Of a stretch of DNA of 64,000 bases, positions 1 through 12,425 are shown in pieces (the first letter of the stretch is position 1; each line of letters begins with the position of its first letter). Origin of the DNA: Hawksworthiomyces lignivorus (Eukaryota > Ascomycota > Sordariomycetes > Ophiostomatales > Ophiostomataceae); contig NTMA01000142.1 in the NCBI GenBank assembly GCA_002917075.1, forward strand, positions 1-64,000, in the 5' to 3' direction. Under the pieces are notes generated by a model. That model was not told the DNA's origin. It worked only from the letters and a program-made list of their open reading frames with translations, and ran no database searches. The position numbers and the translations under genes are program-made.

Positions 1-24
1 GGGGGGGGGGGGGGGGGGGGGGGG
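1..24. repeat. Poly-G homopolymer at the left edge
   Basis: The window opens with 24 consecutive G residues followed by ordinary sequence. This is not the TTAGGG telomere repeat of filamentous ascomycetes. It may be a contig end or gap edge (a homopolymer tail artefact) or a true homopolymer. The sequence alone cannot separate these. Confidence 0.9.
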
Positions 25-1221
25 AGCGTACAAATCAAAACTCTCGTTCCAGTATGGATTAAGGGTTCTTTTGCAGACGGTAGTCGTCTTCGTCTGTTCG
101 CTATTGATGGTAGCGACTGCAAATGGATCAGGGAAACCTGTAGAAGGGCGCAATCCAGAATCGTTAGTCCGAGCACCACAGCAACGACGGCAAGTGAGGT
201 TGCACAAGACGGAGGTAGGGCTTTGCAGAACAGATGCGGGTGGTCGCAGGAGAGGGTAGCATGGACTTACGGAAGACGTCTCGCTTGTACAGACCGTCAG
301 CTGCGATGACTGTAGAGAAAAGCGTTAGTAGGAAAGGGGTGAAGAGAAGGCAGGAGAAACAGGCGAAGCGGAAGAAGGCGCAGGCTTGGCGTATGAGAGA
401 GGGAGTATTTACTTGTGACACGGAGATTCGGTTGGCTAGAGTTGAAAAAAGAAGAATGTTAGTTTCAAGTTGTGCCTTCGAGTCGTAAGATACGATCTGT
501 CTTGACGTTGTTCGATCTTTATCGCTCCTCCATTAAAGAGCGGACCAGTGTGGCTGTGGGCGAGGCTGAAAATGGAAGGACAAGAGGGAAATGGCGGAAC
601 TTACGCTGGAAGCCCTGCATCGATCCGGCTGTTGCTCATAGTAGCAAGGCGAGGGCCGTCGCTGGCAACAAAGGCGCGGAAAGAAAAGGTTTCGACTGTG
701 CGTGTGCCTCTCGAGATGAGACTCGCTGCGCAGCACGTGGGCAGCCTCGGGTCGACGACGGGTTCGAGGTCGAGTTGGAGAGGGAGGGGGGGGGGGGTGT
801 TATCGGCCTGGCGGACTGAATCACGTATGAAGTTTTGTGCGGGGCGACAGATGGTATCGCGAGATAGGAAGGGAGAGGTGGATTGAACGCCGCAGGACAA
901 AAAAGACAGAACGCAATGGCAGATCTCAAGAGGGAAAACAGAAAGCAAAGAAACAGAATGCGAAATGCAGAGTGGAGAAAGAAACCAAAATAGTCAAGGG
1001 CAACTGAAAACAGATGGCGGCTCCCCTGGTTCTGCAGAATGGCGTCTGCGAGACTGGGATGGAGTACAAATCAACGTCAAATCGAGTTTGATGGAGACGA
1101 GTTTCTGATTCGTAAGAGGCCAGAACAAGAGGCAAATGAGCAAGCGGAAAGTTCGAGCAGGACCGCCTGCGTTTGGGCGTTGGCCGTGAGTGTTTCGTAG
1201 GAAAAAGCGTAGTGTATTCCG

Positions 1222-1230
1222 TACGGAGTA
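1222..1230 (-). repeat. Dispersed motif TACTCCGTA, copy 1
   Basis: Exact TACGGAGTA on +. It forms part of the 10-bp palindrome TCCGTACGGA at 1218-1227. This is the only exact copy lacking the 5' G in motif orientation. Confidence 0.8.
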
Positions 1231-2050
1231 ATACAGTCCAGCAGAGAAGGGAAGAGAAGTGGATACAACTCGACCGACTGCACCGATAGCGTTTGAGGCT
1301 GTGCTATTTTTGTGTCGGTCCTGCGCCTCCCTTATACTACCTACTCGATAGTGGTCTTTCTAGGTGTGGTGTCGATGTATTATGCCATGAGGTTGCTCAG
1401 TGGAGAAATAGTAAGCAGCGAGCAACTCGATTCGAGAGAAAGCAGAGATTGGTTGTGTGAGAGCGCTTCTCCCGCAAACCACACAGATTCGCTAATGTCT
1501 GACGTCGAAGAAGGACAGCATATAATTATACCGTTAGGGGCAGAGGGGAAGAGTGCGCAAAACACAGCGGTGGCAAATGGACGGCGAAAGAAAGAAACGC
1601 GGAAAAGAAGGCGGCGCAACAAAGAGGCGTCGAGAGGAGCAACAAGAGGATTCGACAATTGCTAGTTACAGGCACAATTCGTCACAGGGCATGATCGAGA
1701 GGATGCAGAGGAAGGAGTGCAGGGAGACGACCAAAAAAAAAAGTTGGTGGCCTCGAATTGAGCTCGACAGGCCGAAGATAGGTAGAAAGATGGGAGAAAG
1801 GCCTCAGGCGGTATAGGAAAACGCTGGAAGATTTCGGAGGCTGGATACCCTTTGGCTAGACGATTTCAGTTCGTTGGGTAGGCAGAGTGGCAGAGTACGA
1901 TGGCGACGGAAATGACAAAGGGCCTGGCCAGGCCAAGGAAAAGAGGGGTGGCTACGCGAGAGAACCCCCTCAAGAAACGCTGTAGAGCCACCAAAAAAAA
2001 GAAAAGTGGCACAGGTCCAGGCGTGAGCGTGGCCTGAGCAGGTGCAGTTC

Positions 2051-2060
2051 TACGGAGTAC
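2051..2060 (-). repeat. Dispersed motif GTACTCCGTA, copy 2
   Basis: Exact TACGGAGTAC on +, followed at once by GGAG, so that TACGGAG is repeated in tandem. Intergenic. Confidence 0.8.
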
Positions 2061-3322
2061 GGAGGGGCATTTAACTAGAAACGTAGTAGTGAAAAAGCGC
2101 AGGTGGAGGGAGGAGTCACGTCGTAGTATGGTATACGAAGCAGTTTGTAGGTGGTCGACGTAGTCTTATTCCCAGTGTGCCAGTATGTTGCAGCAGGACC
2201 ATCCAACAAGAGGCTTAGGTCATCTGAAAGTAAAAAGAGGACTCCAAAGCAGACGCAAGCAACCAGGCAGACACCTTTGTCATGCTTATAATACTCGTGG
2301 AATCCGAGAACCAGCATCGATCGTATTAGCTCTTTGTCTTGCTGGGCATCGGAAATGCACTAGGGCGCTAACTGGGCGTTGATAGGTGCAGGAATAACGT
2401 CAGTCTTCTGGGCGGATTTGGTAAAAGAGCAGGTCTCAGCAGTGCCCGGAGAAGTAGTCCCTAGCAGATTAATGCGCTGTAGTGTAACAAATACAGTGAC
2501 CAGCACCCCTACCGAACTGTCACGCACCTCCGTATATCCTGCCGCTCCACAAAACGCAAAAGAGGAAGGAGGGGCAAACGCATTCGCTCACCTTCCTTAG
2601 CGACGCCGACATCATGCGACAGTCTCTTGTTAGCGAATAACTGCAGGCTTGCCATCGTTCTCGCTAACCTGTCGTGCCTGTTTAACAGGCGTGGTTACAT
2701 AGCTGCTAGAGCACCAAAAAGCTTGGTGGTGAAGCACCTGAGGCCGTAAATAGAAAAAAACACGCCTCCTGTCAGAAAAGGAGAAACAAGAGGCCGATTG
2801 CGACCCCAAGTTTTTTCCAACATGCATGTGTCACTTTTTTTGCGCTACCAGGCCTTACGGGGAAGACGCCCAGGCTGAGAAGCTGTGTAGTACCAGTCCC
2901 ATATCCAAGCCGCTGGAAGTTAGTCAGTGTGGCCAAACAATTTAGGGAACTCAGCAGGGATATTTGAGCTGCTGGAGAAGAGACAGTGGAAACAAAATTG
3001 CGATTTTCGCCGTTTTCTCGGAGTTTTCCTATTCTTTATAATACAATCCTGACAGAGGGCATGGCAGTGCTCTCCTTTTTTTATGGAACCTGAAAAGAAA
3101 GAGACAGAAACACAAAAAGCAAACTGGAAACAGGGAACCAGGGGAGGAGAAAAGAGAAGCGGGAGGAGAAGAGAGAAAGAGCACAGACGTCGACATGGCC
3201 CCTGTCTAGAGAGAGCAACCTTAAAACAGGGCCGGGGTACATAAAACCAAAAATAAAATATAGAATGCGTAGAAGAGAAAGCAGAGCCCAACTTAGACCC
3301 CAACTACGTATTCTCCTCTCCA

Positions 3323-4245
<923 letters not shown>

Positions 4246-5771
4246 ATTTCTTGGTTATATTGCGCTGGGCGGCTTTCGTAGTGCAGTGTCCCTGTCCGTA
4301 TGGCGAGATGTTGAACGAGGTAAACGGCTACTGTCCAGGTCGAGATGAGCACCTGCTATAGAATAAGTCAGAATTCCTGCAGGAAAAATTAGAAGCAGAA
4401 AACGAAAACCCCTGCATGATATATCGTCGTTCTATGACTTTGAAGGACACCAAAGGAACTGCCCAACGTCGAAGTGGCCGCCTTTGTTTCGACGCTTCCG
4501 CTTTCGCCGCTTGGACAAAGAGAGATGCGTTTTCAGCCCAAGTATGAATACCAGAAAAGGGACAAACGCGACGTAAGGAAACATGAAGTGCAAGCAAATA
4601 TGGTTTACTTACTTAAAAATGCACCGCCGTGGCCGGATTCGTAGTCGTCCAAGGGAAAAAGATGAAGAAGATCAACGATGTTTGTGTGAAAATGAAAAGG
4701 ACGGTTGAGAAGACAGCCAAGGTTATAGCAACCAAAAACTTTACGGCACCCTTACGCCCAAAAGACGCGACGCCGATAAGATAAGTCGTTGTCACGTGAA
4801 GCTTCTATCACCTCCCAGGCGGAACAAGGCTGTACAGGTTTTACAAACGGAAATACTCTATTAATCGATGCCAAGCCCTAGGAAGCAAAGAATATCATAG
4901 GACTTTTATCTGCTCTAGTAAAAAAACGAATGGGCATCCATAATTACGGTGATGGCGAGTATGTATGGCGGCCCACGTCGATCCTATCGAAGGCGTAAAT
5001 ACTTTTCTTTTTTTTACATATTTGTTTTTTCAACTTTTGTTTGGTGACATTAATTATGATTGTTTTCTCGAGGTTTACTTCAAAGTAAAATGCCAAGCAT
5101 GAACGAAAGAAAACCTATTGCGAAATGAGTATATATTCCAATGATTCAATAGTAGCATCTAAGACTGAAATAATCACTATGTTCAAGAGAGGATGTTTTT
5201 TGAAATTATATTCCTTTTGGGTAAATATTATGTTGTTTTGTCTGAAGTTGTTTACATAAATAGTAACCGACATCTAATCGCTTAATTACGAGGCAAACAT
5301 AAGATTTGGAGTTTATTTTCGCTCCGGAGTTTTAACATTTGAAACAACCGCAAGCGTCTTCAATATACGTTTATTTTCTTTCACATTATTATCCCTTACC
5401 TAGGCCATCTTGGCAGTCTAGAAAATAAGAGCAGAGGAAAGAAGCCGTACCAGAAAACGTGAGAGCAAATTATCTCGAGAACGCCGTTTAATATCGGTAA
5501 ATAGAGAGAGACAGAGACAGAACCGAGCTAAGCTGTGCAATTAGGCTGGATGGCCCACGACGGGACGCACAACCGGGCCTCCTTTGCGATTGAAGATGAG
5601 ATGATGGCCCATGTAATACATATACGGCCCATGGCCTCTTGCGGACAGAAGTAATGCCTGCAGTACGTTCTGACCTGAAGTAGTGGAAACTTCTGCTACA
5701 ATACCATGTGGCCTCGGGGTTGTCTTGTCGACAGAAATAAATCAAAGCAAACGAAAAAAATTTAAAATAAA
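4246..5771. promoter_or_regulatory. Divergent intergenic region between pab2 and the oxalate decarboxylase
   Basis: It holds the upstream regions of both flanking genes. The stretch from about 4840 to 5480 is visibly A+T-rich, with many A/T homopolymers, unlike the GC-rich coding DNA that follows. A minus-strand frame at 4613-4795 has a hydrophobic segment but starts only at GTG, so it is not called. Nothing else is supported. Confidence 0.45.
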
Positions 5772-7284
5772 ATGAAGCTCTCTTTGTGGACAATTGCTCT
5801 TTCGGCTTCATCGCCGTACCTGCTGACCGCAGCCCACGCCCTGGCGCCGCCGGTGCAGCCGCGTGCCGGCAGCACGATTCAGGGCCAGCCGGAGGACGGC
5901 AGCGGCCGAGGTGGGCCGCTGCTGGGCGGCACCAACGCGCCAGTCGACAGCCAGAACCCGGACAATCTGGGCACGGCTGAGACCAACGACGCGGGTTTGG
6001 TGCCGAACCTCAAGTGGAGCTTCTCAGACTCCAAGACGAAGCTGTTCCGGGGCGGCTGGACGCGCGAGCAGGTCGTCACCGACTTGCCGTCCAGCCGCTC
6101 CGTGGCGGCCGCGCAGCAGCACCTGCACAAGGGCGCGATACGCGAGATGCACTGGCACCGAGTGGTAGGCGGCCCCTCTCCCCGACGGGTCTTCTGTTCC
6201 TTCGTCTTCTCTGTCGCCGCGCGCGGCACGAACCATCCAGGATGCTGACCGCACCGGGCAGGCCGAATGGGGCTTTGTGTATGCGGGCTCGGTCCTCATC
6301 GCCACCGTGGACGAGCACGGCCAGAAGCAGGTCGAGACGCTCGGCTACGGCGACGTGTGGTACTTCCCCAAGGGCGTGGCGCACACGGTTCAGGGGCTGG
6401 CGGACGAGAACGAGTTCCTGCTCGTCTTTGACGACGCCGACTTTGACAAGGTCGGCACCACGTTCATGGTCGACGACTGGCTGGCGCACACCCCGCGCGC
6501 CATCCTGGCCAAGAACTTTGGCGTCAATGCGTCCGTCTTCGACCACTTGCCCACCCCCGACCCGTACATTGTCAATGCGACGACTACCGTGGCCCCCGCG
6601 ACAAATGCATCCACTAGCACCGCTTCTGCTAACACGTCTTCCGCTGACTCATTTGTGTACCGCACCTTTGCACACGCCCCCGACGCTGCGCCCGGCGGCG
6701 GCGGCACACTGCACAAAATCGACTCGAGCAACTTCCCCATCGCCAAGACGATCGCTGCCACCGTGGTCACTCTGAAGCCGGGTGGCCTGCGGGAGATGCA
6801 TTGGCATCCAAATGTTCGTTTCTGGGCCAGATCGGCAAAATTGCTCTCTGCTTCCTCTGCATACAAGCCGTCACCATAGACTAACAAGATGTCACAGGCC
6901 GAGGAATGGCTTTACTTCCACCGAGGAGCAGCACGTGCTACAGTGTTCATTGGCAGTGGGAATGCGCGCACATTCGATTTTGGGCCAGGTGATACGGCGG
7001 CCTTCCCGGACAATTCAGGGTCCTCCCTCCCACTTTTCTTCCTCTCTCCTGCAGTGTCTTGAGGTTCGTCGCATGCTAACTATCCCAGCCATTACATCGA
7101 AAACACGTCCGATGAAGACCTTGTGTGGATCGAAATCTACAAGTCGGAGCGCGTTGCCGACATCTCGCTGACGCAGTGGCTGGCGCTGACACCCGCGGAC
7201 ATTGTTGCACAGACCCTAAAGGTGCCGGTCAGCTTCGTTGCTCAGCTGAAGAAAGAAAAGCAAGTGCTGCTCAAAGGGGCATGA
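5772..7284 (+). CDS. Secreted bicupin oxalate decarboxylase
   Basis: Probably a Mn-dependent enzyme converting oxalate to formate and CO2 outside the cell or in the wall. Exons: 5772-6164, 6262-6813, 6898-7019, 7089-7284 (420 aa). Residues 1-25 form a signal peptide ending AHALA. Cupin 1 has REMHWHRVAEW with two His and a Glu as metal ligands, followed by GDVWYFPKGVAH carrying the fourth ligand. Cupin 2 has REMHWHPNAEEW and GDTAAFPDNSGHY. Both metal sites therefore look complete. The first and second introns interrupt the two HWH...EW motifs at equivalent places, as expected if the cupins arose by duplication. A Ser/Thr/Ala-rich linker (about residues 257-285) separates them and may be glycosylated. 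The C-terminus (IEIYKSERVADISLTQWLALTP) is typical of fungal OxdC. Oxalate oxidase activity cannot be excluded from sequence; the active-site lid was not assigned. Confidence 0.9.
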
Positions 7285-8038
7285 AGCCAGCTCATACGGT
7301 ACGGAGGGCGATGACGCGAAGCATCGCTGTAAGAAAGACGGGCTGATTCGAAAAAGACGGTGGCATTTTATCAAAATGGAGTCACAGTGAAGAACAAATC
7401 GAATAGGGCTAGTAAGAACAGCGGGCACTCAGCTTTATACTTTCTGCATTGTTTTCTAAAATACAACAACGTACAATCTAGGGGATGAACAAATTGTAGT
7501 GGGCAATAAACCAGCTGCATACAAAATGCTCCCATCTCGGTACCCTCTGGCCACTTGGCCCCTCCTCTTGAACTTGAATATGCGATAAAAACATGGCGAT
7601 GATAGCCTCTCTCCCCTTCTCTTGGACACCCGCCACAAATGCTGCCTGTTATATTTTAATTCCGATGAATTGCGGTTTCCCAGCGTGCAGATTTCTGTAC
7701 GAAACTTGGAAGAATAAGATGATGCTTGGTCCGAAACTCCTATAAAAAACTCCTAGAAAAAAAGCAGAGGCAGAAAAAACACCTTCGCAATAGCAAATGA
7801 TAAGCATTAAAAAGGGATGTAGGGGATAATGAGGTGATGCTGGGTGGAAGGGTAACGTGGTGAAGTGAAAGATGGCATGATGGAACAAACGGGAAAAGGG
7901 GGAAAAGGGGAGCAAATGCTGCTGTAGGAAGTCAAAAGAAAAAACTCATGTATGTGTTGGAGAAAATTGGCAGCAAGGCAAAAAAAAGTAACTCCCCTTC
8001 CCAGTGTAGATTTTATTCTATCTTCCCAGACTCTGCGA
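7285..8038. other. Convergent 3' intergenic region
   Basis: It lies between the 3' ends of the oxalate decarboxylase (+) and the nucleoporin (-), so it should hold both 3' UTRs and polyadenylation sites. I see no gene or repeat. Confidence 0.5.
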
Positions 8039-11000
8039 TTACTTCTTATTGGCAGTCTTATTTGCTTCAAGTGCTTCCGCCAGACTCTGTGCTGCCTCCT
8101 TCGTCTTAACTTGCAACATCCAAGTCTCAAGGCCGCTGCCGGCTTCGTTGGCAGTTGTCAATTTTACGTATTTAGCATTAGGCTCGGGCTTGTAGCTAAA
8201 ATCGGGGAGGAGCGCCCTGTTAAGGGCCACATTGCCACGCGGCTCTGCCCGCAGCAAAAGCCGGACAGCTCCGGTGGCCTTGTGCTTCAGGACGCGCAGG
8301 GGGCCGACGCCTTCGGTCTTCCAAGGGCTCTTCTTGGCAGAGGCGGACGACGGAGACTCGCTCTCTTCTGATTCGTCTTTGGCGGTCACGAGCCGGAGGG
8401 CTTTCGCGCGCACCTCATGGACGACGGCCTCGTCCTCCTCGCCCGGCCCGCCTTCGGTTAAGCTGATTTGTTCCTGTGGGGCCTCATCTCCGTCAGCCTG
8501 GTGTCCAGAATTATCCGTATTGTCTTGGGTGGCACCAGGCTCGGGAGTGCCAGTGGCCGGTGTAGTAGCCAGGCTAGAGGCGCCACCGAGATTGGTAAAG
8601 GGGGTGTCTACAGAACAGACACCGTTAGACCATGTTTTAAACACTGAAATAACTGATGCGAGACATCGTCTTGTCTGCTCGTGCGACAAACACTCCGGCA
8701 GGCTTCAGGGGGGTGGGAGAGAACTCACTAGTACCTGTAGATGTTCCGCCCACGGGAGGGGCGAGATTGAACATAGGGGCCCCGGTGGCCGGTTTCTGCT
8801 GCCCAAATAGAGGAGCACTGGTTGGTTGGGACGAGGAAGATCCGGCTCCGAAGCTAAACATCGAAGAAGACCCGAGCGCATTACCGGAGGACGAAGCTGC
8901 GTTGTTACCAAAGAGATTATTGCCTGACGTCGAGAATGAGCTGCCAGCTAGCGTAGAAGGCTGCGAGGCACCAGCACCGAAGGAAAACAGGGACCCTGAT
9001 TCAGGTGCAGTCGTGGTACTGGTGTTAGCTCCGAACTGGAACGGCGTGGCGCTGCTTGAGGCGCCATTCGTTGCACCCGCGCCGAAGGTGAAGCTTGAAG
9101 AGGCTGGCGCCCCAGTCGCGGCGGACGAAGAGTCTCCACCCCCTGAAGCGAAAGGGTTGTGGAAAGACTGCGCGCCACCCGCACCGCCAACGCTAAACGT
9201 AAAAGAAGAACCCGCTGAGCCCGTACCATTGCCGCCGGCGCCAAAGCTGGGAGTGCCCGTAAAAGACTGGGAAGGCGCTGCGCCTGTCTGCTTCTGGGAA
9301 TCAGACGAACCGAACGAAAACAAAGGCGCGCCTGAAGATGGCTGAGCGGCAGCACTATTATTGGTGCCAAAATTGAAGATAGACCCTGCTGCGCCAGAGC
9401 CACTGGCCGTAGTCGTAGCGCCAAACAGAGGCTGCGCCTTAGGCGGCTCGGTCAAATTGGTGCTGGTAGTGCTTCCAAATAGCGGCTTGACTTCTGGTGG
9501 CTTCGAAGCATCTGATATTCCAGAAGGTTTGTCTTTCTCAGCATCCCCATTTGGCTTCGGTGCCCCAAATGAGAACAGCGGCGTTGTGGACGACGATGTG
9601 GCTTCAGCAGTGGAACTGTTGCCAAATGAACCTCCAAACAGCGTCTTCTTTGCCTGCGGTTCATCCCCACCAGACGAGCTGCTCTTCCCACCAGCGCCGA
9701 AAAGTGTAGCGCTTGTGCCGGTGAAAGCGGATGTCGAACTCGGTGCCGGCGTATCATCAGCAGTCCGCTTAAGACCCAGCGCTGATGTTGCAGGAGTAGG
9801 CGCCTTTCCAAACAAGGTTTGCGACTGGAGAGATGGGGCTGCTGTTGAAGAACCGGTAGCAGCAGGAGTTGCGGATGCAGTGCCTAAAGATGACTTTTGC
9901 TCTGGGGCCTTTCCGAAGAGAGACCCAGCGTTGTTTGAGGTTGTTGCACTCGTTGCGCCGAAAAGCGAGGATGCAGCAGCGGGGGTAGCAGACAGTGCTG
10001 TGCTCGTTTCTACTGGCTTGCTTGAAAAGCCGAAGAGGGGAGCAGCAGCGGGTTGCGTGCTTGGAGAAGCGACGCTAGGCGTGGAGGTCACAGCCGCAGA
10101 AGTGCTGGATGATGGAGCCGCCGAGCCAAATTTAAAAGGCGAAGACTCGGTAGCAGCTTTGGTTCCTTCCGCAGAAGCCGCAGGAGCAGAAGCCGCAGGA
10201 ACAGAGGCTGCTCCAAATAGGGATTTTGTCGCGGATGGGACGCTCGTGCTGGTGGGAGCAAACTTGATCGGGCTATCAGGCGTCCAAGTCTTGTTCGCGG
10301 GAGGGAAGGGCGAGGGTGCCGATTCCTTCTCCGGGCTAGCCCGTTCAGATGTTGGCTTGCTGCCAAATAGCGGGGCTGAAAGAGACGAGGAGGGAGCATT
10401 CTCACTGCCGAACAAGCGAATCGGTTGACCATCGGTGTCCTTATTGATGCGGTCAAAGAGACTGCGTCCCGGGGCAGCTTCTGATGCTTCCGAGGAGGCG
10501 CTCGAGCCAGCACCTAGCAGGCCATTTGCGCCTGTGAGTGCACTGCTTGCGGGCTTCACAGAAAACAAGGACGCCGACGAGGGCTGAGGAGTCGCGCCGC
10601 CGCCGCTTCCAGCAGCAGCACTGTGGCCGTCACTTGCTTCCTGTGCTTCTGACTCCTCTTGTCCATCTGATTCATCGGTGTCCTCAGCATCGGCATCTGC
10701 GTTATCATTGCCACTCCCCTTCGCGGAGCTAGCGTCCGACAGGTACCCAAAGATGTTATTATTTTGAGCCGTATTTGCCTTCAGACCACTCTCTAAAACG
10801 GATCGTGCCAAGCTCGGAGTAGAGGATGATTTAGCAGGCTGTGCAAAGGTACTAGACTTGAACAGAGAAGAAGGCTTGGAAGATAAGCCGCTATCTGAAG
10901 ACGGCTTGGACACGTGGATAGAAGGAGTGGCAGCAGCAGCTGCAGAGGAGTCTTCCTTCGCAGGAGAGTTGGCCACCCTCTCGAGGAACGATTTTGTCGC

Positions 11001-12425
11001 GGACGGTGCAGCGGCGGGAGTTGTGTTGGGAGTTGGCTTTTGCATTTTAGCACGTTGGATCTGATCTACACCAGTCGTGCCTGTTGCTTTCCGCTTGGCC
11101 TTGTTCAGTGCAGGAGTGCTAGTCTCCGCGAGAGGCTCACGCTCAGCAGGTCGCTCCACTCTAGAGGAGCCTTCAAGCGGGCGTGACCGCTTGTTGGTCG
11201 ACGCGAATGTGGAGGTGTTGTTCGCAGTAGACATGGGATCAATGTTATCCTGTGCCTTTCTCTTACCCGTACGTAGAATACCCTCCGTGCCATTCGGCTT
11301 GGACGACAACGATCCGGCTTTGGCCGTCTTAGATAGGTCGGCCGGCTTTGCATGGAAGAGCACATCTTCATATGCGTTGTCATCCTCCATATCAGGTATG
11401 TTGTTGGCAGCCTTCCACTTCTGGAAGATGTCTTTGGACACTTTGACCGTCTTGAATTCGTAGAGACCGTAGCGCAACATAATCAAACTACGGTTCTTCT
11501 CGTACTCCTTGGCAAAGTTGAGGATGTTTAGTTTCCAGTCCTTCTTGAGGAAAACCTCGTCTGCGGCGTATTTGAGCCGGCGCAGATCCAGAATGCAGAA
11601 GAACTGGTTTCGCTGCTCTTCATTGAAGTCTGGTGGGCAGAGGTGCGCCAAGTATTCGTTGGCGTAGACCGAGCGACTGCCGGCCTTGAGGTCTTTTGGC
11701 ACCATGTTTGCAATGGCCTCGCCACTCAGCGTCGGATCGGGGTCTGGGATTTTCATTGTGAAGAGGTCGCTAGAAGAAATCTTGGCCATATCCCGTGCAC
11801 TCAGCTCGATGCCAGGAGCACGATACGATCGACCAGGCGTCGTGGCTGGGAAGCTGCCGCGCAGTGTGTTGGGAGGAACACGCGGCGTGAACGTGAAGGC
11901 GGGCATCTCTCGTGCGATGGAGTCTCGGAACATGTTTCGCGGTGTGGTCGCAGAAGAGAAGTTCGTTCTTCTTGGGGTCGATGCAAACCGGCTGCTGACA
12001 CCAGTAGCATTGTAGTTGCTGCTGAAGCTTTGCGCGTTGGATGCAGAGTTGTTGGCGAGGCCAACAGCAGATGAGGAGCCCACACGCCCCGATGGACCCT
12101 GTACGCGATCGTGGAGTTTCCGCTGTGCAAGCAGGGTCGGAGAGGCACGCTTTACTGGGCTTTCAGGTGATTCGACAGGCGGTGCCGAGAAAGTTCCCGA
12201 ATGACGCGCCAGGGTGTCTTCGTCTGGCCGAGTCAGCCGCAGACGGGACGAGGCTCGGTTGCCATTGACGGTTGACGCGCTCGTCCTTGCGGCACTGGAG
12301 ATGGCAGCAGAGGACGCGAAGGAGGATGAAGCCTCTTCATGAGAGGAGCGGCCGCCGCTCACTAACCCAGTTATGCTGCTAAACCAGGATTTTTGACGCT
12401 TCTGGGGAGTCTCCATGACTGCCAT
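8039..12425 (-). CDS. FG-repeat nucleoporin with C-terminal Ran-binding domain (Nup1/Nup60/Nup153-like)
   Basis: Component of the nuclear-basket side of the pore, which binds importins through FG motifs and Ran-GTP through its C-terminus. Two exons, 8729-12425 and 8039-8607, give about 1421 aa. The N-terminus holds a basic segment near TPQKRQKSWFSSITGL, a possible amphipathic membrane-binding helix. A conserved folded or linear region at about 225-355 includes MKIPDPDPTLSG, CILDLRRLKYAADEVF and RYGLYEFKTVKV. A long Ser/Thr/Ala-rich region then carries many LFG, LFGSK and FSFG repeats. The end is a RanBP1-type domain (KALRLV, WKTEGVGPLRVLKHK, VRLLLRAEP, TWMLQVKTKEAAQSLAEAL). The intron donor is ambiguous: GTGAGT (used) or GTACTA seven bases earlier, both phase 1, leaving Asn or Asp at the joint. 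ATG 12416 is an alternative start. The exact ortholog (Nup1, Nup60 or a Nup152-like fungal form) was not resolved. Confidence 0.85.

Larger units (their letters stand above)
25..3322. other. Region without a supportable gene; purine-rich on + from about 200 to 2000
   Basis: Reading frames are short (117 codons at most), overlap on both strands and have low-complexity Arg/Lys/Ser/Pro translations, so I call no gene. From about 200 to 2000 the + strand is rich in purines, so the minus strand is rich in pyrimidines. The same bias sits directly upstream of the minus-strand genes at 12.4 and 18.8 kb, so this may be the leader or promoter of a minus-strand gene beyond the left edge (inference). Two copies of the dispersed TACGGAGTA motif lie here. 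The last few hundred bases (about 2900-3322) are probably the 3' UTR of pab2. Confidence 0.5.

Noticed and set aside
1..24. Poly-G considered as a telomere
   Set aside because: Not a TTAGGG-type repeat; more likely a contig edge or artefact.
4613..4795. Hydrophobic small minus-strand frame upstream of pab2
   Set aside because: Starts only at GTG, with no supporting context or homolog recognised.
6014..6775. 253-codon plus-strand frame
   Set aside because: Out-of-frame shadow of the oxalate decarboxylase exons, with an Arg/Thr/Ser/Pro-rich translation and no domain.
9361..10428. 355-codon plus-strand frame, and a 229-codon one at 8656-9345
   Set aside because: Both are antisense shadows of the Ser/Ala/FG-rich nucleoporin exon.
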